Shown here one piece after another: positions 9,111 through 19,086 of a stretch of DNA of 64,000 bases. This stretch comes from Vibrio sagamiensis NBRC 104589. Its GTDB lineage: Bacteria > Pseudomonadota > Gammaproteobacteria > Enterobacterales > Vibrionaceae. The notes beneath the pieces are model-generated. The model did no database searches and was not told where the DNA came from. It saw only the letters and a program-made list of their open reading frames with translations. The stretch lies in NCBI RefSeq assembly GCF_007990935.1, contig NZ_BJXJ01000006.1, positions 62,001 to 126,000 of the forward strand. The letters run 5' to 3'. Every line of letters starts with the position of its first letter. Position 1 is the stretch's first letter. The position numbers were made by a program, and so were the translations under genes.

Positions 9111-11036
9111 ATGATCGCAAAAACATTTTCTTCAGATGGCGCGTTAGGTAAAGCAATTCCGGGCTTTCAAGCACGACAGCCTCAAATTGATATGGCGGAA
9201 GCGGTTAACGTTGCGATCAAAGATCAAACCCAGCTGGTGGTTGAGGCAGGTACCGGAACTGGCAAGACTTTTGCGTACCTTGTTCCGGCTTTGCTGAGTG
9301 GTAAAAAAGTCATCATCAGTACAGGCTCTAAAAACTTACAAGAGCAGCTGTTTCATCGAGATTTGCCTTTAATGATGAATGCACTGGGTTTTTATGGTCA
9401 AGTCGCTCTATTAAAAGGACGTTCTAACTACTTATGTTTAGACAGGCTGAGTAGACAAATGGTCGAAAGCCATGGTCACGACGCTGACCCAAACTTATTA
9501 ACTCAACTGGTTAAGGTTCGATCTTGGTCTTCGGAAACCAAAACAGGAGATTTGGGAGATTGTGATGACTTACCAGAAGACAGCATGATCATTCCCATGA
9601 TTACCTCGACCAATGATAACTGCTTGGGTAAAGAGTGCCCGAGTTATACGGATTGCTTTGTGTTAAAGGCGCGTAAGCGTGCGTTGGATTCAGACATTGT
9701 TGTGGTGAATCATCATTTATTTCTTGCTGATTTAGCGATCAAAGAAACGGGATTTGGTGAATTAATACCCGAAGCGGATGTATTTATTTTTGATGAAGCT
9801 CATCAGCTCCCGGACATCGCCAGTGAGTATTTTGGTCAATCACTCTCGAGTCGGCAAATTCAAGAATTAGCCAAAGATATCGAAATTGCTTATCGCACCG
9901 AAGCCAAGGACATGCGTCAATTACAAAAAGTAGGCGACAAACTGCTACAAAGTGCCATGGATATGCGCATCGTCTTGGGTGAACCGGGTTTTCGCGGTAA
10001 CTGGCGTGAAGCATTGCAATCGGAATCGATCAAACGCGAATTGGTGCGCCTTACTGATAGCTTAGAGCTGACCATTGACGTACTCAAGTTAGCTCTGGGA
10101 CGAAGTCAATTATTGGACACAGCATTTGAGCGAGCCAATCTTATCAAAGGTCGAATTGATCGCGTGTGTGATGTCGATATTACGGGGTACTCCTATTGGT
10201 ATGACACTTCTCCGCGTCATTTTGCTTTGCATATCACGCCATTATCCGTTGCGGATAAATTTCATGAACAGATAGAACTTAAGCAAGGTGCGTGGATATT
10301 CACTTCAGCAACCTTAGCGGTATCCGGCGATTTTAAGCATTTTACTGACCGTTTAGGCTTAAAACCAACACAGCGATTTTCGCTGCCGTCTCCCTTTGAT
10401 TATCAGCAACAAGCGCGTTTGTGTGTACCCCGTTACTTACCAGAGCCAAACAGCCCAGGTTTGGCAGATAAGTTAGTTAAGATGCTAACGCCTGTAATAG
10501 AGGAAAATGAAGGGCGTTGCTTTTTCTTATGCACCTCACATAGCATGATGAGAGAGCTAGGGGAACGTTTCCGTGAAGTGCTGGAATTACCTGTACTGAT
10601 GCAAGGTGAGATGAGTAAGCAAAAGACTCTTGCAGAGTTTATGGAATTAGGCAATGCCTTGTTGGTCGCGACGGGGGCCTTTTGGGAAGGGATCGATGTT
10701 AGAGGTGATGCACTGAGCTGTGTTATCATTGATAAATTACCCTTTACTGCCCCAGATGATCCTTTGCTTAAAGCACGTATTGAAGATTGTCGTTTGCGAG
10801 GAGGTGAGCCTTTTGCTGAGGTACAAATACCGGATGCAGTGATCACTTTGAAGCAAGGGGTAGGGCGTTTAATTAGGGACAAAAAGGACCGAGGAGCTTT
10901 GATTATATGTGACAACCGTTTGGTCACAAGAGACTATGGTGGGGTCTTTTTAGGCAGCTTGCCTCCAATACCAAGAACTCGAGACTTAGAACAAATCAAA
11001 GTTTTCCTAAAATCAGAACAGACAGCCACAGATTAG
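9111..11036 (+). CDS. yoaA: YoaA/DinG-family iron-sulfur DNA helicase
   Basis: XPD/DinG-like superfamily 2 helicase of 641 residues, close to E. coli YoaA, which acts with the DNA polymerase chi subunit in damage tolerance. Walker A is AGTGTGKT near residue 50. Four cysteines for the Fe-S cluster occur near residues 109 and 171-184 (CLDR..., CLGKECPSYTDC). The Walker B/DEAH box reads DEAH near residue 225 and motif VI is GVGRLIRD near residue 585. It is followed after 44 bases by tsaB, an arrangement I associate with vibrios and other gammaproteobacteria. Confidence 0.93.
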   Translation: MIAKTFSSDGALGKAIPGFQARQPQIDMAEAVNVAIKDQTQLVVEAGTGTGKTFAYLVPALLSGKKVIISTGSKNLQEQLFHRDLPLMMNALGFYGQVALLKGRSNYLCLDRLSRQMVESHGHDADPNLLTQLVKVRSWSSETKTGDLGDCDDLPEDSMIIPMITSTNDNCLGKECPSYTDCFVLKARKRALDSDIVVVNHHLFLADLAIKETGFGELIPEADVFIFDEAHQLPDIASEYFGQSLSSRQIQELAKDIEIAYRTEAKDMRQLQKVGDKLLQSAMDMRIVLGEPGFRGNWREALQSESIKRELVRLTDSLELTIDVLKLALGRSQLLDTAFERANLIKGRIDRVCDVDITGYSYWYDTSPRHFALHITPLSVADKFHEQIELKQGAWIFTSATLAVSGDFKHFTDRLGLKPTQRFSLPSPFDYQQQARLCVPRYLPEPNSPGLADKLVKMLTPVIEENEGRCFFLCTSHSMMRELGERFREVLELPVLMQGEMSKQKTLAEFMELGNALLVATGAFWEGIDVRGDALSCVIIDKLPFTAPDDPLLKARIEDCRLRGGEPFAEVQIPDAVITLKQGVGRLIRDKKDRGALIICDNRLVTRDYGGVFLGSLPPIPRTRDLEQIKVFLKSEQTATD

Positions 11037-11080
11037 ATGTGTTGGCATAAACGATTAAATTTTACATTTTAGAGAGTGAA

Positions 11081-11782
11081 ATGAGCGTAAAAATTCTTGC
11101 TATCGATACCGCTACTGAAAATTGTTCAGTTGCTTTACTGGTCAATGACAAAGTGATTTCACGTAGTGAAGTGGCTCCTCGTGACCATACGAAAAAAGTG
11201 CTTCCTATGGTGGATGAAGTCTTAAAAGAAGCAGGACTAAGTTTACACGAACTCGATGCTTTGGCTTTTGGTCAAGGTCCGGGAAGCTTTACTGGAGTGC
11301 GTATCGGTATTGGCATTGCTCAGGGTTTAGCTTTTGGCGCAGATTTACCGATGATTGGTATTTCGACTCTTGCTGCAATGGCTCAGGCTAGCTATCGTAA
11401 ACATGGAACAACAGACGTTGCCGTTGCGATTGATGCTCGTATGAGTGAAGTTTACTGGGCCCGTTATGCTCGTCAAACTGATGGAACATGGACAGCCGTC
11501 GATGCAGAATGTGTCATTCCACCTGAGCGCTTAGCCAATGAAGTCCAAGCAGATAATAATACATGGGCGCAAGCCGGGACGGGTTGGCAAGCTTATCAAG
11601 AATCATTAGCAGCCATGCCTCTTAGCTTTATACAAACGGATGTTTTGTACCCTGACTCGCAAGATATTGTGATTTTGGCTCAGCGAGAGTTCGAACTTGG
11701 TAACACCGTCGCGGTTGAAGACTCGAGCCCGGTTTATTTACGTGATAATGTGACATGGAAAAAGCTGCCGGGTCGTGAATAG
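11081..11782 (+). CDS. tsaB: tRNA threonylcarbamoyladenosine biosynthesis protein TsaB
   Basis: Partner of TsaD and TsaE in making t6A37 on ANN-decoding tRNAs. It has 233 residues and an actin-like/ASKHA fold: [14 protein letters not shown] at the amino end, then [21 protein letters not shown] near residue 67, both diagnostic. Length matches E. coli TsaB (231). It lies between yoaA and a short string of envelope genes on the same strand. Confidence 0.97.
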   Translation: MSVKILAIDTATENCSVALLVNDKVISRSEVAPRDHTKKVLPMVDEVLKEAGLSLHELDALAFGQGPGSFTGVRIGIGIAQGLAFGADLPMIGISTLAAMAQASYRKHGTTDVAVAIDARMSEVYWARYARQTDGTWTAVDAECVIPPERLANEVQADNNTWAQAGTGWQAYQESLAAMPLSFIQTDVLYPDSQDIVILAQREFELGNTVAVEDSSPVYLRDNVTWKKLPGRE

Positions 11783-11837
11783 TATTCCACCTTGCTAACG
11801 GTCAGACAAATGAATAGCTTGCTTGTAAGAGGGTGTT

Positions 11838-12143
11838 ATGTCGTCGATTAATGGTTTACCTCCTGGGCTTATTCCAGGTGCACATCGAACCCAAAAAACA
11901 CAGAAAAAACAGCAGACGAAGAAAACGCAGTCAAAGTCTTCTGTTGGGCAGCCCTCAAAAGTAGCCAATGCGGTTGCGCATTCGATTAAGCATATTGATG
12001 AATCACATCTGCATCGTGCTCAAGTTCATTATGACCTACCAGAAGGACATGCTCGCAAAGCAATGGAACAATATATGGACATTATGAACCGAGCAAGGAA
12101 AGAAGAGCTGGCTCAATTAATGGGGGTTGATATTTATGTGTAA
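11838..12143 (+). CDS. Conserved-looking hypothetical protein, basic low-complexity amino half
   Basis: A 101-residue protein that I cannot assign to a family. Residues 18-45 are a Lys/Gln/Thr-rich, strongly basic and probably disordered stretch (TQKTQKKQQTKKTQSKSS). Residues 50-100 are likely helical and more acidic (GHARKAMEQYMDIMNRARKEELAQLMG). No signal peptide or membrane segment is seen. The next gene's start overlaps its last eight bases, so it belongs to the tsaB-slp-hydrolase transcription unit. Confidence 0.65.
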   Translation: MSSINGLPPGLIPGAHRTQKTQKKQQTKKTQSKSSVGQPSKVANAVAHSIKHIDESHLHRAQVHYDLPEGHARKAMEQYMDIMNRARKEELAQLMGVDIYV

Positions 12144-12723
12144 GCGAGCAGTCATAAACCTACTGGCTTTGATTCGAAAACGCCATTTTGCAGTAATTCC
12201 GAGTGTTTTCGCTTTAGCGGCTTGCAGTTCGCTTCCATCAGAGCTGAATGCGAACTCAGAATCAGTAATGACGGACTACCTGACCTTTGCCCAAAGTAAA
12301 GGGCAGGTGGTGGATGACGTTCGCCTGGGTGGGGTTATCGCCAAAACAGAAAACCAGAAAAAGCGTACACGCATAGAGATTGTCAACTTACCGATTGATT
12401 CATCGGGTCGCCCGGACATCAACCAAGAACCTCAAGGTCGTTTTGTGGCCTATTTTGATGGTTACCTAGAACCTATTGCGTTTAGTCAAGGTCGATTGAT
12501 CACGGTTGTTGGTCAAGCGATAGGCCAAGAGCAAGGGCAGGTTGGTGAGCACCCTTACCTTTTTCCTGCACTTGACGGTGACGGTTACCGCTTGTGGAAA
12601 ATTGAGGAGCGTGTGCGAATGTACGACACCTCAAACTATGGGTATCCATGCTACTCGGTTAACTGTCGGATACCTTACTTTGACTTCCCTCAAGAAGGGC
12701 AGGTGATTAAACAAGTGAGGTAG
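12136..12723 (+). CDS. Slp-family outer membrane lipoprotein
   Basis: Predicted outer-membrane lipoprotein of 195 residues. The signal ends in a lipobox (ALAAC) at about residues 27-31, followed by SSLPSELNA. The rest matches the Slp (carbon-starvation-induced lipoprotein) family with VRLGGVIAKTEN and GRLITVVGQ. The ATG at 12136 is chosen over TTG at 12127 because GGGGG lies nine bases upstream. It overlaps the previous gene by eight bases and is four bases from the next. Its physiological role is not established by sequence. Confidence 0.85.
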   Translation: MCKRAVINLLALIRKRHFAVIPSVFALAACSSLPSELNANSESVMTDYLTFAQSKGQVVDDVRLGGVIAKTENQKKRTRIEIVNLPIDSSGRPDINQEPQGRFVAYFDGYLEPIAFSQGRLITVVGQAIGQEQGQVGEHPYLFPALDGDGYRLWKIEERVRMYDTSNYGYPCYSVNCRIPYFDFPQEGQVIKQVR

Positions 12724-12726
12724 TTC

Positions 12727-13584
12727 ATGATTAATGAGCGAACTTTTCCGCTTTCAACAGGCACGTTGGCTGCCCTTGAGTTGGGTCAGCAACAGCCTGC
12801 GGGGACATCGGTTATTTTCATTCATGGTTGGCTAGATAATGCAGGTAGCTTTAAAGCCATCATGGAAACAATGCATCAACTCGCCCCCGATTTGCATTTA
12901 TTGGCCATTGATTTGTTTGGTCATGGATTATCGAGCCACAAAGCAGCAGATAACTATTACGTCTTTCATGATTATGTGGATGATTTACATAGGTTGTTGT
13001 CTGATCTCTCATCGAATCATGTGGTGTTAGTCGGTCATTCACTTGGTGCTTTAATTGCGAGTTGCTATAGTGCTGCTTTCCCAGAGCACGTTCAGGCTTT
13101 GGTTCAAATCGAAGGTGCAGCGCCGTTATCGGAAGACCCAAGCTATAGTGCAAAAAGGCTGCGTGATGGCGTGTTAAGTCGGCAGCGCCTACGTAGTAAA
13201 GTAGAGCGAGGAATGGCATCTTTAGATGTGGCACTTTCGATGCGTATGCAAGTCAACCAATTGACCGAAGAGCAGTTAATGCCTATTGTTGAACGTGGCA
13301 CGGAATTCCGTAACCAACAATGGTATTGGCGGTACGACCGAAAATTGAAATGCAGTTCGCTTTACCGAATGGCTCAGCATAATGCTCTAGCCTTTATACA
13401 AGAGATTCGATGTCCACACTTACTTATTTTAGGTGACAAGGGCTTCCCAAAGTACCAGCTGACTCCTGCTTCTTGGGGCGAAAATCAACCACAAGTGGTC
13501 ATCGTCCAAGGTGGACACCACTGCCATTTAGAGCAAAAACTCGAAATTTCCAAGTTAATCCTTGGGGTTGTTAACAAAATTTAG
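12727..13584 (+). CDS. Alpha/beta hydrolase
   Basis: Cytoplasmic hydrolase of 285 residues with the alpha/beta fold. The oxyanion strand-turn is FIHGWLDNAGSF near residue 34, the nucleophile elbow is GHSLGA near residue 100, an acidic residue lies in LLILGDKGFP near residue 237, and the catalytic histidine is in GGHHCHLE near residue 267. Substrate unknown; the fold covers esterases, lipases and MenH-like enzymes. It starts three bases after the slp-family gene and ends about 100 bases before fadD. Confidence 0.88.
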   Translation: MINERTFPLSTGTLAALELGQQQPAGTSVIFIHGWLDNAGSFKAIMETMHQLAPDLHLLAIDLFGHGLSSHKAADNYYVFHDYVDDLHRLLSDLSSNHVVLVGHSLGALIASCYSAAFPEHVQALVQIEGAAPLSEDPSYSAKRLRDGVLSRQRLRSKVERGMASLDVALSMRMQVNQLTEEQLMPIVERGTEFRNQQWYWRYDRKLKCSSLYRMAQHNALAFIQEIRCPHLLILGDKGFPKYQLTPASWGENQPQVVIVQGGHHCHLEQKLEISKLILGVVNKI

Positions 13585-13690
13585 ATAAGTGTTTGAGTAG
13601 AAGATGCTCAAGCACAGTTGCTGTGCTCTAATAGCGAACGACTTAAAAGGACGCTATTCTTTTAGCCAGTGTTAAACGAGGAGTAATATC

Positions 13691-15382
13691 GTGGATAAAC
13701 CATGGCTTTCACGCTATCCAAATGACGTACCTGAAACTATCGATCCTGAGCAATATGAATCTTTGGTTGAAATGTTTGAGCAGTCTGTACAAAAGTATGC
13801 AGATCAGCCAGCATTTATGAACATGGGCTCGGTCATGACCTTCCGAAAACTGGAAGAGCGTAGCCGTGCATTCGCTGCTTATTTACAAAACGAATTACGC
13901 TTAAAAAAGGGCGATCGTGTTGCGCTTATGATGCCTAACTTGCTGCAATATCCCGTTGCTTTGTTTGGGGTATTAAGAGCAGGTTGTATTGCGGTTAATG
14001 TTAACCCTCTTTATACTCCCCGTGAGTTAGAGCATCAATTAAATGATGCAGGGGTGACCGCGATTGTTATCGTGTCCAATTTTGCTAATACGTTAGAGCA
14101 AATTGTCGATAAAACCCCAGTGAAACATGTTGTTTTAACCAGTTTGGGCCAGATGTTGCCCAGAGCGAAAGGAACGATTGTTGATTTCGTGGTTAAGTAT
14201 GTCAAAGGCATGGTACCGAAGTACGATTTGCCAGGTGCGATTTCTATGCGTAAAGCCCTTTACAAAGGACGACGTTTGCAATACGTCAAGCCCTATGTAT
14301 CTGGTGATGATATTGCATTCTTACAGTACACAGGTGGCACAACAGGTGTCGCGAAAGGGGCCGTGCTTACTCATAGAAATATGATTGCCAACGTAATGCA
14401 GGCGAAAGGAGCATATGGCCCCGTGCTTTCACCTGGCCGCGAGCTGGTGGTCACCGCTTTACCTCTGTATCACGTATTTGCTCTAACGGTAAACTGCCTG
14501 TTATTTCTTGAAATGGGCGGTAATAACTTGCTTATTACTAACCCGCGTGACATTCCTGGCTTCATTAAAGAGTTACAAAAGCATGCTTTCACCGCGATTA
14601 CAGGCGTTAATACTCTGTTTAATGCGTTAGTTAACAATGAAGATTTTCATGAGCTTGATTTTAGTCATTTACGCCTTGCGGTTGGGGGCGGTATGGCAGT
14701 TCAGCGTGCGGTTGCTGAGAAATGGCAAAAAAGCACGGGATGTTACTTACTGGAAGGCTATGGCTTAACGGAATGTTCACCGCTTGTGGCGGCATATCCA
14801 CATGATTTAGTCGCTTATAACGGTTCTATTGGTTTGCCTGTCCCTTCAACTGATGTTCGGATTGTCGATGATGAAGGTAATGTTTTGGCTAACACTGAAA
14901 CGGGTGAACTGCAAGTTCGTGGCCCTCAGGTTATGCAAGGTTATTGGCAACGTCCTGAGGCAACGAAAGAAGTCATCAATAAAGACGGTTGGCTGTCAAC
15001 TGGCGACATTGTTAAGTTTGATGATGAAGGGTTCTTGCATATTGTCGACCGCAAAAAAGACATGATTTTGGTTTCTGGTTTCAATGTTTATCCGAATGAA
15101 ATTGAAGATGTGGTTGCATCTCATGGCAAAGTGCTAGAAGTTGCTGCGATCGGGCAACCACATGAGGTCTCAGGTGAGTTGGTTAAAATTTATGTGGTTA
15201 AGCGAGATCCTAGTCTGACCAAAGAAGAAGTGATTACACATTGTCGCCAGCATCTCACCGGGTATAAAGTGCCTAAACTTGTTGAGTTTCGTGAAGACTT
15301 GCCCAAGACAAATGTGGGTAAAATCTTGCGTCGAGTGCTGCGTGATGAAAACGATGCGGAACTTGAGAAAAAACGTGCTTAA
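13691..15382 (+). CDS. fadD: Long-chain fatty acid-CoA ligase
   Basis: ANL-superfamily acyl-CoA synthetase of 563 residues (E. coli FadD is 561), which activates imported fatty acids for beta-oxidation and phospholipid synthesis. The AMP-binding P-loop is [12 protein letters not shown] near residue 214, followed by GYGLTECSP near residue 355, the FACS signature [24 protein letters not shown] near residue 436 and the C-terminal lysine region [10 protein letters not shown]. It starts at GTG with GAGGAG eight bases upstream. Adjacency to rnd is the classic gammaproteobacterial fadD-rnd order, so I read it as housekeeping rather than part of the siderophore locus. Confidence 0.97.
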   Translation: MDKPWLSRYPNDVPETIDPEQYESLVEMFEQSVQKYADQPAFMNMGSVMTFRKLEERSRAFAAYLQNELRLKKGDRVALMMPNLLQYPVALFGVLRAGCIAVNVNPLYTPRELEHQLNDAGVTAIVIVSNFANTLEQIVDKTPVKHVVLTSLGQMLPRAKGTIVDFVVKYVKGMVPKYDLPGAISMRKALYKGRRLQYVKPYVSGDDIAFLQYTGGTTGVAKGAVLTHRNMIANVMQAKGAYGPVLSPGRELVVTALPLYHVFALTVNCLLFLEMGGNNLLITNPRDIPGFIKELQKHAFTAITGVNTLFNALVNNEDFHELDFSHLRLAVGGGMAVQRAVAEKWQKSTGCYLLEGYGLTECSPLVAAYPHDLVAYNGSIGLPVPSTDVRIVDDEGNVLANTETGELQVRGPQVMQGYWQRPEATKEVINKDGWLSTGDIVKFDDEGFLHIVDRKKDMILVSGFNVYPNEIEDVVASHGKVLEVAAIGQPHEVSGELVKIYVVKRDPSLTKEEVITHCRQHLTGYKVPKLVEFREDLPKTNVGKILRRVLRDENDAELEKKRA

Positions 15383-15440
15383 GTTTTGTCCTCAAGTTCA
15401 ATATAGCCTTGTTAATAGGCCAATATTATTCTTATTTCTA

Positions 15441-15494
15441 GGTCAATAGACCCTAACCTCTAGGTTAGTATGCCAGCGTAATGCTGGCATTTTC
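15441..15494 (+). terminator. Triple hairpin between fadD and rnd
   Basis: Three small stem-loops stand in a row: GGTC-aata-GACC (15441-15452), CTAACCT-ct-AGGTTAG (15453-15468) and ATGCCAGC-gtaat-GCTGGCAT (15470-15490). The last is followed by TTTTC and looks like the terminator; the rnd start lies 18 bases beyond. Confidence 0.6.
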
Positions 15495-15508
15495 ATAGCG
15501 AGAAACCT

Positions 15509-16627
15509 GTGAATTATCAAATAATTACAAAAAATACAGAGTTGGTTGAAGTTTGTGCTCTGGCCAGAAACGCCGATGTCGTCATGCTAGATACTGAGTT
15601 TGTCCGTGTTCGAACTTACTATCCGCAGTTAGGGCTGATCCAACTTTTTGATGGAGAGCATCTTTCGTTAATTGATCCAACCGAATTAACGGATATGACC
15701 GCCTTTATTGAATTACTCAAAGACAGTTCTGTGTTAAAGGTTCTGCATGCATGTGGGGAAGACCTCGAAGTATTTCAAAACGCTTTTGGTTGTACTCCTT
15801 TTCCTATGGTGGACACACAACTTATGGCAGCCTTTTTAGGGCATGGGCTGTCAACTGGTTTTGCCTCTTTAGTTGAACAATACCTTAATGTGGAACTGGA
15901 TAAAAGTGAATCGCGAACAGATTGGATGGCACGTCCACTGTCTCAAAAGCAATTGGATTATGCAGCAGCAGATGTACATTACTTAATGCCACTCTATGAG
16001 ATATTGTTAGAAAAGGTCATACAAGCAGGCTGGTGGGAAGCCTCGCAGCAAGAGAGTGAACTTTTGGTCTCTAAGCGCATTCAAGATATCGATGAAGATA
16101 ATCTCTATCGTAATATCAAAGGAGCTTGGCAACTTAAGCCCGCTCAGTTAGCAAACCTCAAACCTTTGGCCACTTGGCGCTACCGAGAAGCGGTTAAACG
16201 TGACTTGGCATTGAATTTTATTTTTAAAGAAGCCGATCTACTGATGGTGGCCAAACTGGGCTTAACGAATTTCCATAAAATGGAAGCAGAAGGTATGGAT
16301 ATTCGTTCTGTACAACGCCATGGAGCAAAGATAGCCGCGATGGTCAAAAAGGCTAAGCAAACGCCGGTCGATGAATATCCAGAGCCTATCACACGCTTGA
16401 TGGACTATCCGGGTTATAAACAGATCTTTAAAAACCTCAAAGACGTGGTCAAAGTGGTATCGCAACAGACGGGATTAGCAACAGAGTTTTTAGCTTCTAA
16501 AAAGCAAATTAACCAATTGATCAGTTGGGTCTGGAAAAAAAATTGTGATCCATTACTGCTGCCGGATTTGATGCAAGGCTGGCGTTGTTCTCTGGTCGGT
16601 GAAAAAATGCTCAAGGTACTAAAGTAA
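15509..16627 (+). CDS. rnd: Ribonuclease D
   Basis: 3'-5' exoribonuclease acting in tRNA and stable RNA 3' maturation; 372 residues (E. coli 375). The DEDDy exonuclease domain comes first: Exo I MLDTEFVRVRTYYP near residue 25, Exo II HACGEDLEVF near residue 80, Exo III YAAADVHYLMPLY near residue 151. Two HRDC domains follow. It starts at GTG. The fadD-rnd order is conserved. Confidence 0.96.
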   Translation: MNYQIITKNTELVEVCALARNADVVMLDTEFVRVRTYYPQLGLIQLFDGEHLSLIDPTELTDMTAFIELLKDSSVLKVLHACGEDLEVFQNAFGCTPFPMVDTQLMAAFLGHGLSTGFASLVEQYLNVELDKSESRTDWMARPLSQKQLDYAAADVHYLMPLYEILLEKVIQAGWWEASQQESELLVSKRIQDIDEDNLYRNIKGAWQLKPAQLANLKPLATWRYREAVKRDLALNFIFKEADLLMVAKLGLTNFHKMEAEGMDIRSVQRHGAKIAAMVKKAKQTPVDEYPEPITRLMDYPGYKQIFKNLKDVVKVVSQQTGLATEFLASKKQINQLISWVWKKNCDPLLLPDLMQGWRCSLVGEKMLKVLK

Positions 16628-16628
16628 T

Positions 16629-16676
16629 CCCAGTGATATCGCTTTGAATTAAGCATCCTAGGGTCGCTTGGATATA
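16629..16676. repeat. Dispersed intergenic palindromic repeat, copy 3
   Basis: A degenerate copy: CCAGTGATATCGCTTTGAAT on the left, then TAAGCATCCTAGGGTCGCTTGGATATA. The core and right arm match copies 1 and 2, with changes in both arms that weaken the palindrome. Confidence 0.55.
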
Positions 16677-16698
16677 GTCATACATCATGGAGCGACAT

Positions 16699-16737
16699 GA
16701 GTATAAAGGTTGGTGTTGCATACCAACCTCTACACTC
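16699..16737 (-). terminator. Terminator-like hairpin after minCDE
   Basis: On the minus strand GAGTGTAGAGGTTGGT pairs with ACCAACCTTTATACTC over 16 bp including two G-U pairs, with a 7-nt loop. It lies about 55 bases past the minE stop. The U-tract is weak because the T run is inside the stem, so termination is inferred. Confidence 0.5.
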
Positions 16738-16791
16738 CATATCTTACCCCAAGCGATAGCAAGATAAGCAAGTCTCGGCCAAGCCTAGTAC

Positions 16792-17055
16792 TTAATTATC
16801 ATCTTCTGGCAGTTTGACGTTGAGCTCAAGGACGGCAATATCATCGTCTTTTTGCTCAAACGTTAAATCCACCATATTAGCGTCGATGGCGACGTATTTA
16901 CGAATAACCGTTAATATGTCCTCTTTTAATTGAGGCAGATATGACGGTGCTGGATCATCTTGGCTGCGACGTTCTGCCACAATAATTTGCAAACGCTCTT
17001 TGGCTAAATTAGCCGACGTTTTCTTTTGTGGACGGAAAAATTCTAATAGTGACAT
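16792..17055 (-). CDS. minE: Cell division topological specificity factor MinE
   Basis: An 87-residue regulator that stimulates the MinD ATPase and drives Min oscillation, restricting division to midcell. The amino end [29 protein letters not shown] contains the amphipathic membrane-targeting and anti-MinCD helix; the rest is the dimeric topological-specificity domain. The start lies six bases after the minD stop with GGAGGC upstream, so it is the last gene of minCDE. Confidence 0.97.
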   Translation of the reverse strand: MSLLEFFRPQKKTSANLAKERLQIIVAERRSQDDPAPSYLPQLKEDILTVIRKYVAIDANMVDLTFEQKDDDIAVLELNVKLPEDDN

Positions 17056-17061
17056 TTCTAT

Positions 17062-17874
17062 CTAGCCTCCGAACAGTCGTTTAAAGAGACCTTTCTTCGC
17101 TTCGGTTAAAAAACGAAACTCAACTTCATTACCCAGTAGGCGTTCAACCGTATCTGAGTAAGCCATACCTGCATCAGTATTCTCATCAAAGATCACCGGG
17201 ACCCCTTTATTTGAAGCATTCAGAACGGCTTGGCTTTCAGGGATCACGCCAAGCAGTGAAATATGCAGAATTTCTTCGACATCTTGGACGCTAAGCATTT
17301 CACCTTGAGTGACACGGGTAGGGTTGTAACGAGTCAGTAATAAGTGTTGCTTAACCGGCTCTAGGCCTTGTTCAGCACGAAGGGATTTAGAATCTAAAAT
17401 GCCAAGGATACGGTCAGAGTCACGGACAGAAGATACTTCAGGGTTGGTAGTGACAATGGCTTCGTCTGCATAATACAGGGCCATTAATGCACCTTGCTCA
17501 ATACCTGCTGGTGAATCACAGATGATAAAATCAAAGCCCATATCGTCAAGTTCAGAAAAGACACGCTGAACACCATCTTTGGTTAGTGCATCTTTATCAC
17601 GAGTTTGAGAGGCAGGAAGAATAAACAGGTTTTCTGTCCTCTTGTCTTTGATCATTGCTTGGTTAAGTGTTGCTTCACCGTTGATGACGTTGACGAAATC
17701 ATATACGACGCGGCGCTCACACCCCATAATAAGGTCGAGGTTACGCAAGCCGATATCAAAGTCGATCACGACGGTTTTTTTGCCTTTTAGTGCTAAACCT
17801 GAGGCGATTGCTGCGCTTGATGTGGTTTTACCTACGCCGCCTTTCCCAGAGGTAACTACAATTATGCGTGCCAT
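17062..17874 (-). CDS. minD: Septum site-determining ATPase MinD
   Basis: Membrane-associated ParA/MinD-family ATPase of 270 residues. The deviant Walker A is GKGGVGKTTS at residues 10-19, switch regions are at VVIDFDIGLRNLDLIMG and FIICDSPAGIE, and a C-terminal amphipathic membrane-targeting helix ends in KKGLFKRLFGG. It lies between minC and minE with an excellent AAGGA ribosome site. It recruits MinC to the membrane at the poles. Confidence 0.98.
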   Translation of the reverse strand: MARIIVVTSGKGGVGKTTSSAAIASGLALKGKKTVVIDFDIGLRNLDLIMGCERRVVYDFVNVINGEATLNQAMIKDKRTENLFILPASQTRDKDALTKDGVQRVFSELDDMGFDFIICDSPAGIEQGALMALYYADEAIVTTNPEVSSVRDSDRILGILDSKSLRAEQGLEPVKQHLLLTRYNPTRVTQGEMLSVQDVEEILHISLLGVIPESQAVLNASNKGVPVIFDENTDAGMAYSDTVERLLGNEVEFRFLTEAKKGLFKRLFGG

Positions 17875-17891
17875 TTTATTTCCTTTTTAAA

Positions 17892-18554
17892 CTATATCGT
17901 GAGCGTTTGAAGATGTAATGATTCTTCAGCTTTACTGATCATTACCGTCTTTTGCCAATACTCACTCTGAATTTGATCACTCAGCCAGTAATCTCCAGCG
18001 ATGGAAACCAGCTCAGCTTGTAAATCGTGACAAAATATTCTTGCTTCTTGTTGGCCACTTGCTCCGGCAATCGCTCGTCCACGCAATGTGCCATAGATAT
18101 GAATTGAACCATCAGCGATCACTTCAGCTCCTGCACTCACATGAGCCAGTAAAACCAAGTCACAATCTTTCGCATAAACCTGTTGTCCAGAGCGGACCGG
18201 TGTATGGACGACTTTGGTAGGATTCATTTTGGCGGGTGCTGGTGCGGGTGATTTGCTGGCCGACATAATTGCGAATCCAGCCTCAGAGGCGAGGTTTTGG
18301 GTTCGCTTGTCTTTACAACCAGTTACGCCAACAGGAATAAAGCCTGCATCAGCAATGCCTTGCTTTAAGGTCGAAAAGTCAATATCGCCTTCTACCTTGG
18401 ATATATTGATGGCAAGTGGTGCTGAAGCAAAAAAAGAAGGGGCTTGCGCAACTTTTTCTTTTAAAAAATTGACCGTTTTAACGATCTCGTTGTCAGAAAG
18501 GTGTAAAACTGACAGAGTAAAACTGCTACCTTTAAGATCTGGTGAATGGGTCAT
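17892..18554 (-). CDS. minC: Septum site-determining protein MinC
   Basis: FtsZ-polymerisation inhibitor. From M at 18552-18554 it is 220 residues, the usual vibrio length; an ATG three codons upstream (18563) sits only about three bases from the AAAGGA site, so the start is not settled. The N-terminal domain ([10 protein letters not shown]...) inhibits FtsZ. After a Pro/Ala linker ([13 protein letters not shown]), the C-terminal beta-helix ([32 protein letters not shown]) binds MinD and dimerises. First gene of minCDE. Confidence 0.96.
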   Translation of the reverse strand: MTHSPDLKGSSFTLSVLHLSDNEIVKTVNFLKEKVAQAPSFFASAPLAINISKVEGDIDFSTLKQGIADAGFIPVGVTGCKDKRTQNLASEAGFAIMSASKSPAPAPAKMNPTKVVHTPVRSGQQVYAKDCDLVLLAHVSAGAEVIADGSIHIYGTLRGRAIAGASGQQEARIFCHDLQAELVSIAGDYWLSDQIQSEYWQKTVMISKAEESLHLQTLTI

Positions 18555-18754
18555 CGTGTGCATCTTTCCTTTATTGAAAGAGGATTGCCATAAACTATAG
18601 GTGTCATGTTATATTCCATCCTTTGATGCAGCAAGGTTTCAAGACGTTAAATGATAAAATTAATTTTAATTTAGCGCCTTATTTCTTGTCTGAGTTTTAA
18701 TACTTTTAATCCTATCCGTGTTAAGACGGGTAATTCAGCATAAAAAGGGTCATC

Positions 18755-19036
18755 ATGCTTTGTTCTATCTATAAGAGTACCAGAAAAGAGGGCACATACC
18801 TCTACATTCCAAAGAAAGATGACTTTTCTCAAGTCCCTGATGTACTTATGCAGATGTTTGGTAAACCTCTACCAGTAATGACGATCAAGCTAAATGGCCG
18901 AACACTCGCACAGGTGGATGTTGAGAAAGTAAAGACATCACTGATTAATGATGGCTTCTTTCTGCAAGTTCCGCCACCCCCTGAAAACTTATTAGAAAAA
19001 TATAAAGAACAAAAATCTCAGCAAAAAGGTGAGTAA
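18755..19036 (+). CDS. YcgL domain protein
   Basis: Small cytoplasmic protein of 93 residues with the YcgL domain ([28 protein letters not shown], then [17 protein letters not shown]). The family is conserved next to minCDE and rnd in many gammaproteobacteria, but its function is not known to me. AAGGGT lies upstream of the ATG. A transglycosylase gene follows 50 bases downstream on the same strand. Confidence 0.92.
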   Translation: MLCSIYKSTRKEGTYLYIPKKDDFSQVPDVLMQMFGKPLPVMTIKLNGRTLAQVDVEKVKTSLINDGFFLQVPPPPENLLEKYKEQKSQQKGE

Positions 19037-19086
19037 AGACAGCTCTTTTGCTCTGAGAACTTATTTCGCCCATCAAGGAGAGTGAT

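Noticed and set aside
10433..10927. 164-codon reverse open frame inside yoaA
   Set aside because: It overlaps conserved helicase motifs and its translation is Ser/Arg-rich low-complexity sequence, as expected for a shadow frame.
12860..13234. Long opposite-strand open frame inside the alpha/beta hydrolase gene
   Set aside because: The plus frame has a clear fold, motifs and ribosome site; the reverse frame has no signal or family and is a shadow.
13691..15382. The fatty acyl-CoA ligase as the acyl-activating partner of an acylated (amphi-enterobactin-like) siderophore
   Set aside because: It is adjacent to rnd in the conserved fadD-rnd order and matches FadD in length and motifs, over 15 kb from the siderophore locus. 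It reads as housekeeping.
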